Assembly (NCBI GenBank): GCA_963837755.1
Contig: CAWIOP010000002.1
Coordinates: forward strand, 248,001 to 312,000
From: JADGHX01 sp963837755
GTDB taxonomy: Bacteria > Pseudomonadota > Gammaproteobacteria > Steroidobacterales > Steroidobacteraceae
Direction of reading: 5' to 3'
DNA: 64,000 nucleotides
Below, one piece after another: positions 12,033 through 21,507 of the stretch. Both the position numbers and the translations under genes were made by a program. The notes beneath the pieces are model-generated. The model was not told the DNA's origin and did not search any database. It saw nothing but the letters and a program-made list of their open reading frames with translations. Positions within the stretch are counted from its first letter, which is position 1. Each line of letters starts with the position of its first letter.

Positions 12033-14132
12033 ATGAGCAGTCCCGTCACCCTTCAGCGCCACGGCAACGTTGCGCTCATTGCCATCGACAACCCGCCCGT
12101 CAACGCGATTGCGCACCCGGTGCGCGCGGCGCTGTTGCAGGCGATCGTCGAAGCCGACGATGACGCGAGCATTCACGCAATCGTCCTGCACGGCGCGGGG
12201 CGCAACTTCATCGCGGGCGCCGACATCAGGGAGATGGATCAGCCGTCGAAGCAGCCGCTGCTCAACGACGTGCTGCTGAGAGTGGAGGCATGCAGCAAGC
12301 CCGTTGTCGCCGCCCTGCATGGGGCCGTGCTGGGCGGCGGGCTGGAGGTTGCGCTGGCCAGCCACTTCCGTTGCGCCGCTGAAGACGTGCAGCTTGGGTT
12401 TCCCGAAGTGAAGCTGGGGTTGCTGCCGGGCTCGGGCGGCACGCAGCGCCTGCCGCGCCTTGTTGGCGTGCAGGCCGCGCTCGACGTGATGACTTCGGGC
12501 GAGCCCATGGACTTCACCCGCGCACGGTCGCTGGGGCTCATCGACGGCATTCTCACGCTCTCGAACATTGCGGACTCGGCAATCGACTATACGCGCGGCC
12601 TGGTTGCGTCGAAGGCCGCGCCCCGGCGGCTTCGCGATCGGACGATCCCGCAGGTGGAAAGCGCGGACGCGGAGTTCTTCGCGTCGTATCGCGAGTCACT
12701 GCCGCGCGCCGCACGCAAACTCGAAGCGAGCGAACGCATCATCCAGTGTGTCGAGGCCGCGGTTTCGTTGCCGTTCACCGCCGCGCTCGCGCGGTCGCGT
12801 GAGTTGTTCGAGGAATGTCGGCGGTCGACGCAGTCCGCCGCGCTCAGGCACCTGTTTCTGGCGGAGCGCGGCGCTCGCGTGGGTGAGGGCGCCAACGCCG
12901 CCCCCGTAGAGCGAATCGCTGTCATCGGCGCGGGGACGATGGGCTCGGGCATCGCGGTGAGCTGCGCCACGGGCGGCTTCGACGTGACGCTGATCGACCT
13001 CGATCCGAAATCCCTCGAAGGCGGCATCGGCAGGGCGATGGCCGCCATCGAAGGCGCCGTGAAAAAGGGGAAGTTGAGCGCGGAAGCCGCTGCGCTCGCG
13101 CGCTCGCGCATCCGCAAATCGAACGACCTTTGGGATTCGTCCGAGGCGGACTTCATCATTGAAGCCGTGTTCGAGAGCATGTCCGTGAAGCAGGATGTGT
13201 TCCGCAAGCTCGATGCCGTGTGCAAGCCACACGCTGTGCTCGCCACCAATACTTCTACGCTCGACGTGGATGCGATTGCCGGCGTGACGAAGCGCCCGCA
13301 GAGCGTTCTCGGCATGCACTTCTTCAGCCCCGCACACATCATGCGGCTGGTGGAGGTCGTTCGGGGGCGTGAGACGTCGCAGTCCACGCTCGCAACCACG
13401 TTGGCGGTAACGAAGCGCATCGGCAAGCTTGGCGTAATCGCAGGCAACTGCTTCGGGTTCGTCGGCAATCGCATGCTCTACGCCTACGGGCGCGAGAATC
13501 AGCTCATGCAGCTGGAAGGCGCCTCGCCCGAGCGCATCGATCGCGTGCTGGAGGAGTGGGGCATGGCGATGGGGCCGAACGCCGTGGGTGACCTTGCGGG
13601 CCTCGACGTTGGCTACCGCGTGCGCAAGGAGCGAAAGGATCTGTCCGCGGACCCGCGGTACTGGCGCGTAGCGGACATGCTGGCCGAGATGGGGCGCTAC
13701 GGGCAGAAGACCGGGCAGGGCTTCTACCAATACGAAGGCGAAGCGCGGGCGCGCAGGGTGGATCCGCAGGTTCAGGAGCTGATTCGCGCCGAAGCCGGAC
13801 GTCTCGAAGTGCCACAGCGCGACATCACAGACACCGAAATCATCGAGCGGTGCATCTACTCCCTGGTCAACGAGGGCGCGCGGATCCTTCAGGAAGGGAT
13901 CGCAAGCTGTGCCGCCGACATCGATGTGATCTGGGCGAACGGCTACGGCTTTCCCCGCACGCGCGGCGGGCCGATGTTCTACGCCGACACCGTGGGTTTG
14001 CCGAAAGTGCTCGATGCCGTGCGCCGATACGAGCGCGAGCAGGGCCCGCGGTACTGGGCGCCGGCGCCACTGCTCGAAGACCTTGCGTCCACTCGCGACT
14101 CATTCAGCGCCATGTGCGCCACCGGGACATGA
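12033..14132 (+). CDS. Fused enoyl-CoA hydratase / 3-hydroxyacyl-CoA dehydrogenase (FadB/PaaH-like)
   Basis: This 699-residue bifunctional beta-oxidation protein has a hydratase domain in residues 1-190 (GAGRNFIAGADIREM; FPEVKLGLLPGSGGTQRLPR, with the catalytic Glu) and a dehydrogenase from about residue 295 (Rossmann VIGAGTMGSGIAVSCATGG; catalytic His in GMHFFSPAHIMRLVEVV; C-terminal VGDLAGLDVGYRVRKERKD). In this operon it probably performs the PaaF and PaaH steps, hydrating and oxidising 2,3-dehydroadipyl-CoA; no separate paaF or paaH is present. A general FadJ role is the alternative. Its TGA overlaps the paaZ ATG (ATGA). Confidence 0.88.
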   Translation: MSSPVTLQRHGNVALIAIDNPPVNAIAHPVRAALLQAIVEADDDASIHAIVLHGAGRNFIAGADIREMDQPSKQPLLNDVLLRVEACSKPVVAALHGAVLGGGLEVALASHFRCAAEDVQLGFPEVKLGLLPGSGGTQRLPRLVGVQAALDVMTSGEPMDFTRARSLGLIDGILTLSNIADSAIDYTRGLVASKAAPRRLRDRTIPQVESADAEFFASYRESLPRAARKLEASERIIQCVEAAVSLPFTAALARSRELFEECRRSTQSAALRHLFLAERGARVGEGANAAPVERIAVIGAGTMGSGIAVSCATGGFDVTLIDLDPKSLEGGIGRAMAAIEGAVKKGKLSAEAAALARSRIRKSNDLWDSSEADFIIEAVFESMSVKQDVFRKLDAVCKPHAVLATNTSTLDVDAIAGVTKRPQSVLGMHFFSPAHIMRLVEVVRGRETSQSTLATTLAVTKRIGKLGVIAGNCFGFVGNRMLYAYGRENQLMQLEGASPERIDRVLEEWGMAMGPNAVGDLAGLDVGYRVRKERKDLSADPRYWRVADMLAEMGRYGQKTGQGFYQYEGEARARRVDPQVQELIRAEAGRLEVPQRDITDTEIIERCIYSLVNEGARILQEGIASCAADIDVIWANGYGFPRTRGGPMFYADTVGLPKVLDAVRRYEREQGPRYWAPAPLLEDLASTRDSFSAMCATGT

Positions 14133-16198
14133 CCATGAAGCTCAAGAGCTACGTAGCCGGCGCCTGGCGTGAGGGCGGGGGCGAAGGTGCACTGCTGCGC
14201 GACGCGACCACCGGCGCGGTCGTGGCGCAGGCATCCAGTGAGGGCATCGATTTTCGCGGCGCGCTCGATTACGCGCGGCGCGTGGGCGGGCCGGCGCTGC
14301 GCGATCTCACGTTTCACCAGCGCGCGGCGCTCATCAAGCGGCTGGCGAAATGTCTGACGGATCGTAAGGACGAGTTCTACCAGCTGTCGTATGCCACGGG
14401 CGCCACGAAGGCGGACTCCTGGATCGACATCGATGGCGGCATCAGCACGCTGTTCGTGTTCGCCAGCAAGGGCGCTCGTGAGCTGCCCGACAGCCGCGTG
14501 TACGTGGAAGGCGCGGTGGAGATGCTGTCGAAGACCGGCACGTTCCTCGGCCAGCACATCTGCACATCGCTCGAAGGCGCAACGGTTCACATCAATGCGT
14601 TCAACTTTCCGGTGTGGGGCATGCTGGAGAAGCTGGCACCCACGCTGATTGCCGGGGTGCCCGCAATCGTGAAGCCGGCAACGGCCACGTCGTATCTCAC
14701 GGAGCTCGTCGTCCGTCGCATCGCTGAGTCCGGCATTCTGCCGGAGGGCGCCCTGCAACTCATTTGCGGGAGCGCGGGGGATCTGTTCGAGCATCTCGAC
14801 TGCCAGGACGCGGTGACCTTCACCGGCTCCGCCAGCACGGCGGCGGCGTTGCGGCGTCATCCGAATGTGATTGCGCGCTCCGTGCGCTTCACGGCGGAAA
14901 CGGATTCGCTGAACTCGTCGATTCTCGGCCCCGATGCGGTGCCGGGCACGCCGGAGTTCGACCTTTTCGTTCGGGAAGTCGCGCGCGAGATGACGGTGAA
15001 GGCAGGGCAGAAGTGCACGGCCATTCGCAAAGCGATCGTGCCGGCCGCGGCGGGCGATGCCGTGGTCGAAGCGCTGCGCGCGGCTCTTGCGAAGGTCGTT
15101 GTGGGAGACCCGCGGCTGGAGCAGGTGAAGATGGGGCCCGTAGCGTCACTGGCGCAGCGGCGCGAAGTGCGCGATCAACTTGCGAAGCTGGAACGCGAGG
15201 CTGACGTGGTGCATGGAGGCGGGCAGGGCGATGCCGGCGCAGTGAAGTGGGCTGGCGCCGACGGCGAGAAGGGCGCATTCGTGCTTCCGACTCTTCTCTA
15301 TTGCCGCGACACGGCTCGCGCGACCGCCATTCACGAAGTGGAAGCGTTCGGCCCGGTGTGCACGGTTGTTCCGTACCAGGATACAAACGACGCGGTTGCG
15401 CTCGCCCGGCGCGGCGGCGGAAGCCTCGTCAGCTCCGTGTTCAGCGCGGACGACACCGTCGCTGCGCGCATCGTGCTCGGCCTCGCGCCCTATCACGGCC
15501 GCATACTCGTGGTGAACCGCGCCTGCGCGAAAGATTCCACCGGCCACGGCTCGCCGTTACCGCACCTGGTGCATGGCGGGCCCGGGCGCGCCGGCGGTGG
15601 CGAGGAAATGGGCGGCATTCGCGGCGTCATGCACTACATGCAGCGCACGGCCATCCAGGGTTCACCCGACACCATCACGGCCGTCACCGGTCGCTGGGTG
15701 CGAGGCGCGCGCCCGAAAGACCCGGGCGTCCACCCGTTCCGCAAACCGTTTCACGAGCTCGCGATAGGGGACTCGTTCTTCTCCGCCCAGCGCGAAGTAA
15801 CCATCGCAGACATCGAGCGCTTCGCGGAGCTCTCCGGCGACCATTTCTACGCACACATGAATGAAGCGGACGCTGCGCGCAACCCATTCTTCGGCGGCCG
15901 TGTCGCGCACGGCTATTTCCTCATCTCCGCGGCCGCCGGGTTGTTCGTCGAGCCCGCTTACGGCCCCGTGCTCGCCAACTACGGCATCGACAACCTGCGC
16001 TTCCTCAAGCCCGCGAAACCGGGCGACCTCATCAAAGTGCGCCTCACGTGCAAGGAGAAATCACTGCGCCCCGACAAGGGTTACGGCGAAGTGCGCTGGG
16101 ACACTGAAATCACCAATCAGAACGCCGAACAGGTCGCGCTGTACGACGTACTGACCATGGTGAGCGAGCAGGCAGTACCGGTGTTGCCCGCGCAGTAG
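14129..16198 (+). CDS. paaZ: Bifunctional oxepin-CoA hydrolase / aldehyde dehydrogenase PaaZ
   Basis: PaaZ opens the oxepin ring and oxidises the resulting aldehyde. Residues 1-520 form an aldehyde dehydrogenase (HINAFNFPVWGMLEKLAP, TFTGSASTA, and the catalytic Cys in KAGQKCTAIRKA); residues 545-689 form a MaoC-type hydratase (GDHFYAHMNEADAARNPFF with its Asp and His, then GGRVAHGYF). The 689-residue length is normal. The start ATG at 14129 overlaps the upstream stop. It is the last paa gene here: no thiolase (paaJ), phenylacetate-CoA ligase (paaK) or thioesterase (paaI) follows. Confidence 0.95.
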   Translation: MTMKLKSYVAGAWREGGGEGALLRDATTGAVVAQASSEGIDFRGALDYARRVGGPALRDLTFHQRAALIKRLAKCLTDRKDEFYQLSYATGATKADSWIDIDGGISTLFVFASKGARELPDSRVYVEGAVEMLSKTGTFLGQHICTSLEGATVHINAFNFPVWGMLEKLAPTLIAGVPAIVKPATATSYLTELVVRRIAESGILPEGALQLICGSAGDLFEHLDCQDAVTFTGSASTAAALRRHPNVIARSVRFTAETDSLNSSILGPDAVPGTPEFDLFVREVAREMTVKAGQKCTAIRKAIVPAAAGDAVVEALRAALAKVVVGDPRLEQVKMGPVASLAQRREVRDQLAKLEREADVVHGGGQGDAGAVKWAGADGEKGAFVLPTLLYCRDTARATAIHEVEAFGPVCTVVPYQDTNDAVALARRGGGSLVSSVFSADDTVAARIVLGLAPYHGRILVVNRACAKDSTGHGSPLPHLVHGGPGRAGGGEEMGGIRGVMHYMQRTAIQGSPDTITAVTGRWVRGARPKDPGVHPFRKPFHELAIGDSFFSAQREVTIADIERFAELSGDHFYAHMNEADAARNPFFGGRVAHGYFLISAAAGLFVEPAYGPVLANYGIDNLRFLKPAKPGDLIKVRLTCKEKSLRPDKGYGEVRWDTEITNQNAEQVALYDVLTMVSEQAVPVLPAQ

Positions 16199-16222
16199 CG
16201 GCGGAGCCAGTTGCGGCCAGCG

Positions 16223-16308
16223 AAAGCCTGAAGTACTTCCCTGAATTCGCCTGGTGCATCAGGAGCCGGGGCGCCTCAACGCGAATTCAGGGAAGTACTT
16301 CAGGCTTT
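16223..16308. repeat. Perfect 28-bp inverted repeat, 30-base loop, between convergent genes
   Basis: Bases 16223-16250 are the exact reverse complement of 16281-16308, separated by 30 bases. The arms contain the short palindromes GAAGTACTTC and GAATTC. It lies 24 bases after paaZ and includes the last 22 bases of the convergent aconitase-X small-subunit gene, so that protein's tail and stop codon are written inside one arm. There is no T-run. A bidirectional terminator or mRNA-protecting stem is likely; a mobile miniature element is possible. Confidence 0.8.
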
Positions 16309-16736
16309 CCCTGAGAGCTCGTGTTCGCCTTCGCCTTGCGAATCTCGACGATGCCGTTATCCGCATCCACTCGCACCCAGTCGCCCGTCTCGATGAGGTC
16401 GAGCGGGTTGCGGTCGAGGTCGGTGATGGACGGCACTCGCATCACCACGCAACCCAGCGCGATCTTCGTGGTCATCTCGTTGAAGATCATCGCCTTCGGG
16501 GCCGTGCCGGCGAGCCGCGCCTGGTGAAACACCGATGACCAGCCGGAAGAGCCCTTGGCGCCGGGGCACACCAGCACCTTGTCCTTGAAGCTCACGCCGC
16601 GCAGCTCGTGGCGCGTCTCGATGATGGTGCCCGTCATCGCGTTGACGCCGCCCCAGCCCGAGATGGTTTGCGTGGTGACGAGCGCTTCGCCTTCGGCCAC
16701 GCCGCCGACTACTTTGCGACCGTGCAGGCGAATCAC
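16287..16736 (-). CDS. Aconitase X small (swivel) subunit, DUF126 family
   Basis: This 149-residue protein is the swivelling-domain subunit of a two-component aconitase X. RKVVGGVAEGEALVT, WGGVNAMTGTI, CPGAKGSSGWSSVFHQAR and GCVVMRVPSITDLDRNPL are characteristic. The GTG at 16734-16736 gives a complete domain. However, an ATG at 16805-16807 overlaps the large subunit's stop (ATGA) and opens a 24-codon frame (MSSQIDSRKSG...) that meets TGA exactly where this GTG begins; one missing base near 16736 would fuse them and extend the protein to about 173 residues. It partners the large subunit encoded directly upstream. Confidence 0.85.
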   Translation of the reverse strand: MIRLHGRKVVGGVAEGEALVTTQTISGWGGVNAMTGTIIETRHELRGVSFKDKVLVCPGAKGSSGWSSVFHQARLAGTAPKAMIFNEMTTKIALGCVVMRVPSITDLDRNPLDLIETGDWVRVDADNGIVEIRKAKANTSSQGKPEVLP

Positions 16737-16803
16737 TCGTCGCTCGCCGCCGGTGCCTGCGCGTGCGCCGCCGTGCCGCTCTTACGCGAATCGATTTGAC
16801 TGC

Positions 16804-18090
16804 TCATGGCGCGACCCCATTCCACCGGCCCGTGAGCGCGGCATTGATGCAATCTGCCGTGGAGCCGAACCACGCCTGAATGCCCATGATGGCGGGCAGG
16901 TAGTGAACCTGCTTCGCCGAGTCGAGAGCGGCCACCTTCGTGTTCGGCGGCAGCGCCTGGCCGATGGCCGAGCACGTGTCGGTGATCACCACGCCACCCG
17001 CGTCGCGAATGATCTTGCTGTAGCCTCCTTTATCCGCAACCGCGCGAATGGCGCGCGACGTGAACACCCACAGCCGCACGCCGGTATTGATCTTTCTGCC
17101 GTCCAGCAGCCGGCAGATCTCCTGGATCTGCTCCAGCGCCGCGTGCGGGCAGCCGAGCATCACGTAATCCACGTTCGGGTCTTTGCCGCGGGCATTCAAC
17201 GTCTCGTAGATGCGCCGCTGTTGCGCCTTGCCGTAAGTGAATGTCTCGAGGTCTTTGTGCGGCCCGACGGCCGCCTCGTATGTGGGCGCTTCAGGCGTGA
17301 CGCCGACCACGTGATACATCTCGACGCCGCCGGAAGAAGCCGCCGCCGCGCCGAAATGCTTGTGCCGAATGAGGTCTGGCTGCCCGTACTGTCCCACGAG
17401 CACGGGGATGCGCTCACCCACGACGTCGCCGGCGAAGTAGCCGAGCATGCCCCAGTCCATGAGGCTCTCCACGGCAATCTCCACGTTGATGCGATGAGTG
17501 GCATACCGGTAGTCGTCGCGATGAAAGCCCCAATCCGGAATTTTCCCGGTAATCATGGCGGCGCTCGTGCTCTCGCGCCCTTCGGTGTTCGTGCGCGCGC
17601 CCAACACAGAGTTGCAGTAGACGACGGCGGACGACTCCATCCACGCGCAGTGATCACCCTTCTTCGGCACATTGCCGGCAAGGTAGGGCGTGCACGTTTT
17701 CAGAATCTTGATGCCCAGCCGCTCAGCGCCGACTTCACCGGCCTGGCTGATGCGCAAGTGCTCCGGCGTCATGCCGAGCGTTTGCCAGTTGTCCGGGTCG
17801 GTGCCGCCCTGCAGGTGGCATGAGCTCACGCTGACCTTCGGCACCTGCACGACCTCGTCGCTGTCGAGGTCATACAGCGAATAGATGACGTCGTAGCGAT
17901 CGCCAGGCTGCGTGTAATACTTTTCCAGGAACATGTTCGATGTGCCCGGCACGCCCGCCACGTTGACGGTGTCGACGAACTGCTCCGCTCCGAGCGCCTC
18001 GCCGTAGCGTACGAGCAGCTCCATGGCTTTCTGGTGTGCCTTGCCATGGCTGCCATCCAGCATGGCCTTCTCGCTGTCGGTGAGCTTCAT
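16804..18090 (-). CDS. Aconitase X large catalytic subunit (DUF521)
   Basis: The 428-residue catalytic subunit of an AcnX-type dehydratase. Known AcnX enzymes include cis-3-hydroxy-L-proline dehydratase and archaeal mevalonate-5-phosphate dehydratase. Candidate metal-binding cysteines sit in SSCHLQGG, LKTCTPYLAGN and ITDTCSAIGQ; YLAGNVPKKGDHCAWMESSA and CNSVLGARTNTEGRES are conserved blocks. Its ATG overlaps the TGA of the PQQ dehydrogenase gene (ATGA), and its own TGA meets the ATG at 16807, so the operon is continuous. Context (sugar-acid-type dehydratase, FAD oxidoreductase, quinoprotein) suggests a hydroxy-acid catabolic pathway; the substrate is unknown. Confidence 0.9.
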   Translation of the reverse strand: MKLTDSEKAMLDGSHGKAHQKAMELLVRYGEALGAEQFVDTVNVAGVPGTSNMFLEKYYTQPGDRYDVIYSLYDLDSDEVVQVPKVSVSSCHLQGGTDPDNWQTLGMTPEHLRISQAGEVGAERLGIKILKTCTPYLAGNVPKKGDHCAWMESSAVVYCNSVLGARTNTEGRESTSAAMITGKIPDWGFHRDDYRYATHRINVEIAVESLMDWGMLGYFAGDVVGERIPVLVGQYGQPDLIRHKHFGAAAASSGGVEMYHVVGVTPEAPTYEAAVGPHKDLETFTYGKAQQRRIYETLNARGKDPNVDYVMLGCPHAALEQIQEICRLLDGRKINTGVRLWVFTSRAIRAVADKGGYSKIIRDAGGVVITDTCSAIGQALPPNTKVAALDSAKQVHYLPAIMGIQAWFGSTADCINAALTGRWNGVAP

Positions 18091-20159
18091 GGCTTGGCTC
18101 CATTCAATGTCGCCCACGCGCGGTCGATGAGATAGGCGTGGATGGCGTCCGCGTCTTCCGGCTTCAGCAAGTCGGCAAAAGGTGCCATGCCGTTTTTCGC
18201 ACGCGCGCCGTAGAGCACGATGTCCCTGAACGCCTTGTGTGTCTCGGTGCTCATGTAGCGCAAGTCGGGCGTCATGCCACCCGACACCGCCTGAAGCCCG
18301 TGGCACAGCCGGCAAGTGCCGCGATAAAGCGCGTCACCTTTCGCAATGACTTGCGCAGGCGCGGTCTGAGGCGGCGGTGTCGGGTTGCCGCGGTCTGGCA
18401 CGGCAGGCAATTTCGCCGTGCCACCGAGATTGAATGCCAGAATGCGCGATGGGGCTCGGTGCGTCGGCGCCATTCCGCCGATGACGGCGATGGAGCCGGC
18501 CCAACCAGCGGCGACGGCGATGTACTGCTCGCCATCCACCGAGTAGCTGATGGGCCCCGCAACGGCGCCGGTCTGTATGGGCATCTCCCACAATTTGCGG
18601 CCCGCATCGGCGCTGTAAATTACAAAGCGACCATCCGCTGCGCCCTGCGCAACGAGGTTTCCCGCGGTAGCGAGCGTGCCGCCGTTCCACACGCCCGCGT
18701 GATCCACGCGCCACGCAGCCTTCTGCGTCACCGGATTCCACGCGAGCAGATAACCCTTGTTCGGCGGCGGCGTGCCCGCAGGCGGCTTCGCGCTCACGCC
18801 GAGCCCGGAGTTCCACCCCATGTTCACGGGATTGAGCTTCGGCACGTGGGAATAGGGGTATGACGTTTCCTGCGCCGGCAGATACACGAGCTTCGTGATC
18901 GGGCTGTACGACATCGGCTGCCAGTTGTGCGCGCCGAAGTGCGCCGGGTAGATGGTGACCTGCTGCTGATCGCCGTAGAGGTTCGCGTTGTTCTCCACCG
19001 GACGGCCCGTCTTCATATCGACGTGGCTCGCCCAGTTCACGGGCACGAAGTTGTTCGCCGAGATCAGTTTGCCGTTGGTGCGATCGATGACATAGAAGAA
19101 GCCGTTCTTTGGCGCATGCAACAGCACCTTGCGAGGTTTGCCGTCGATGGTGAGGTCTGCCAGCGTCATCGGCTGAACGGCGGTGTAGTCCCAGTTCTCC
19201 CCCGGCACTTCCTGGTAATGCCACACGTATTCGCCGGTGTCGGGGCGCACGGCGACGATGGAGCTCAGGAAGAGGTTGTCACCGCCACCGGGGCTGCGCA
19301 GGTCACGCGACCAGGGCGCGCCGTTCCCCGTGCCGATGTAGAGCAGGTCGAGCTCAGGGTCATGCGCGAAGCCGTCCCACGCATTGCCGCCCGCGCCAAC
19401 TGTCCACCACTGCCCGGACCACGTTTTGGCGGCCATCTCCATCGTCTTCGATTCGAAGCCCCTGGCCGGGTCGCCGGGCACGATGTAGAAGCGCCACGCC
19501 TGATGTCCCGATTCCGCCTCATACGCAGTGACGTAGCCGCGCGTGCCGAACTCCGCGCCGCCGTTGCCGATGATCACTTTGCCCTTCACCACGCGCGGAG
19601 CGCCGGTGATGGAGTAGGGCTTCGAGGTGTCGGTGGTCTGCACGCTCCAGAGCAGCTTGCCCGTGCGCGCGTCCACCGCGATGAGCCGCCCGTCGATGGT
19701 GCCTTCGAATATCCTGCCCTTCCACATGGCCGGGCCGCGGTTGGCGGGGCCGCAGCACATGTAGCGCATCCAGGCGCGCGGCACCTGCGGGTCGTAGCGC
19801 CACAGTTCCTTGCCCGTCTTCGCGTCGATGGCGTGCAGGATGTTCCACACGCCCGAGGTGTACATCACCCCATCCGCGACCAGCGGCGTGGCTTCGAGGC
19901 CGATGGTGGAGCCGAAGTCGTGATACCACGCGAGCGCGAGCTTGCCGACGTTGCTGTCGTTGATCTGTGTGAGCGGGCTGAAGCGCTCTTCGTGGTAGGT
20001 GCGGCCCGTGGTGAGCCAGTTGTTCGGGTCGGATGCGGCGGCCCCGATGCGCGCGGCGTCTACTTCAGACGCCGGCATGGCAGCTGCAGGCTCGGCGGCT
20101 GCGCGCTGAGCCTGCACGCAACCGAGCAATGCGAGAACGAAGAATAGTCTGGTACGCAT
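18087..20159 (-). CDS. PQQ-dependent quinohemoprotein alcohol dehydrogenase
   Basis: This 690-residue periplasmic protein has a signal peptide (MRTRLFFVLALLGCVQAQRA), an eight-bladed PQQ propeller, and a C-terminal cytochrome c domain with heme motif CRLCHG near residue 610. The vicinal disulfide expected next to PQQ is present (YMCCGPANRG). The metal/active-site region reads RSPGGGDNLFLSSIVAVRPDTGEYVWHYQ; there is no extra Asp two residues after the catalytic Asp, which suggests a calcium rather than lanthanide enzyme. This is the type II (quinohemoprotein) layout, oxidising an alcohol and passing electrons through its own heme. No pqq genes are in the window. Stop and acnX start overlap. 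Confidence 0.9.
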   Translation of the reverse strand: MRTRLFFVLALLGCVQAQRAAAEPAAAMPASEVDAARIGAAASDPNNWLTTGRTYHEERFSPLTQINDSNVGKLALAWYHDFGSTIGLEATPLVADGVMYTSGVWNILHAIDAKTGKELWRYDPQVPRAWMRYMCCGPANRGPAMWKGRIFEGTIDGRLIAVDARTGKLLWSVQTTDTSKPYSITGAPRVVKGKVIIGNGGAEFGTRGYVTAYEAESGHQAWRFYIVPGDPARGFESKTMEMAAKTWSGQWWTVGAGGNAWDGFAHDPELDLLYIGTGNGAPWSRDLRSPGGGDNLFLSSIVAVRPDTGEYVWHYQEVPGENWDYTAVQPMTLADLTIDGKPRKVLLHAPKNGFFYVIDRTNGKLISANNFVPVNWASHVDMKTGRPVENNANLYGDQQQVTIYPAHFGAHNWQPMSYSPITKLVYLPAQETSYPYSHVPKLNPVNMGWNSGLGVSAKPPAGTPPPNKGYLLAWNPVTQKAAWRVDHAGVWNGGTLATAGNLVAQGAADGRFVIYSADAGRKLWEMPIQTGAVAGPISYSVDGEQYIAVAAGWAGSIAVIGGMAPTHRAPSRILAFNLGGTAKLPAVPDRGNPTPPPQTAPAQVIAKGDALYRGTCRLCHGLQAVSGGMTPDLRYMSTETHKAFRDIVLYGARAKNGMAPFADLLKPEDADAIHAYLIDRAWATLNGAKP

Positions 20160-20182
20160 AGTGCCCCCGGTGCTACGCGAAA

Positions 20183-21487
20183 TCAGTCGGTGCGTTCCAG
20201 GTTGTCCCGCAGCCGTTCCTGGAATTTCGCAAGATCGATGTTGTGCACGGAGCCCGTGCCCGCGAGGTCGAGCGCGTGCGCGGCGGCGGCACCCATGGCG
20301 ATGCAGGGGCCCATCACGCGAATCGCCGACAGCGCGTGCGAGTCGCCATCGACGCAGCGCCCGGCCGCGACGATGTTGTCCGCATCCTTCGGCACCATGC
20401 AGCTGAGCGGAATGTAGTACACGTGCCCTTCCTTGAACTGCTCCCAGTGCACGAGCTCGGCGGTGTTGTGCAGCTCCACCCACCACGCACAGCGCGCGGC
20501 GGCGTCGGGCGGGCGCCTGGTGGAGCGAATGTCATCGAGCGTGAGCTGGCGTGCGCTCTGGATCCACCGCGTCTGGCGGATGCCAGGGTTGCCATACGCG
20601 CGCACGCGGGCGTTCGCGAAGATGCCCGGGTATTCCGTGCGCAGGAACGTGATGATGTTGTCGGCCTGGCGACGCCCTTCGAACACAATTTGCGCGGCGG
20701 CGAGCGGGTCGAGCGGAGTCTCGATGTGATTGATGTTCGCGAGCATGAAGTTCTTGCCCGGGAAGTGCATCAGCCAGCCGTCGTGGCGCACGAGGCCATA
20801 CTCGTGGCCCTTCGTCGCCAGGCGCTCGCGCACCTCTTCGATCTGCATGTCGCCGACCTCGTCGAGGTCATAGCCTTCGATGAGGAAATTCAGCGACCCG
20901 TATACCGGGGCATCCGGCTCGCGCACCTGCAGGCCGGCTTCGTAGCAGAGCGAGGCATCGCCGGAAGAGTCCACATAGCCATTCGCCTGCACGCGCACGG
21001 CGCCGTAGCGCGTGGCGAGCTCCACATACTCGACGCGGCGATTCTCGAATCTCACATCCGTGAGCACGGCGCCCACGAGGGCCTGCACGCCGGCTGCTTC
21101 GATCTTGCGCTCCATCCAGCGCGCCATGCGCACTTCGTCGTACTGGAAGGTGACGGTGGAACGATGCATGCGCAACAGCGAGCCTTCGGCCGCGAGGTCG
21201 CGCAGCAGGTCGTCCGCGATTCCATGCGTCATCTGGTAGGCGTTGGGCCCGTGCGTGTAGAGCCCGATGAGCGTGCCGATGATCGAGCCGACGGCCTGGC
21301 CACCCAGCGCCGGCGCGCCGTCGACGATGACCACGTTGCGCCCGAGCTTCGCCGCCTCGAGCGCCGCCGACACGCCCGAGATGCCGGCCCCCAGCACGCA
21401 GATGTCGGCCGTCACGGTCTTCACTGCGCCTTTTTCCGGGCGGCGGACGTTGCGGGTCGGGATCAGCTCATTGGCCATCGTGCTCAA
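20183..21487 (-). CDS. FAD-dependent oxidoreductase (FAD_oxidored family)
   Basis: This 434-residue flavoprotein has an N-terminal Rossmann motif (ICVLGAGISGVSAALEAAKLG, about residues 29-49), a GGQAVGSIIG segment, and the C-terminal ALSAIRVMGPCIAMGAAAAHA typical of the FAD_oxidored (PF12831-like) group, whose members often sit in sugar-acid or polyol gene clusters. The start is probably TTG at 21487, five bases after AAGGA; an ATG four codons in (21478) is too far from that site. It lies between the dehydratase gene (20 bases upstream) and the quinoprotein gene. Substrate unknown. Confidence 0.8.
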   Translation of the reverse strand: MSTMANELIPTRNVRRPEKGAVKTVTADICVLGAGISGVSAALEAAKLGRNVVIVDGAPALGGQAVGSIIGTLIGLYTHGPNAYQMTHGIADDLLRDLAAEGSLLRMHRSTVTFQYDEVRMARWMERKIEAAGVQALVGAVLTDVRFENRRVEYVELATRYGAVRVQANGYVDSSGDASLCYEAGLQVREPDAPVYGSLNFLIEGYDLDEVGDMQIEEVRERLATKGHEYGLVRHDGWLMHFPGKNFMLANINHIETPLDPLAAAQIVFEGRRQADNIITFLRTEYPGIFANARVRAYGNPGIRQTRWIQSARQLTLDDIRSTRRPPDAAARCAWWVELHNTAELVHWEQFKEGHVYYIPLSCMVPKDADNIVAAGRCVDGDSHALSAIRVMGPCIAMGAAAAHALDLAGTGSVHNIDLAKFQERLRDNLERTD

Positions 21488-21507
21488 TTTTTCCTTCGTC
21501 TCGAGTT

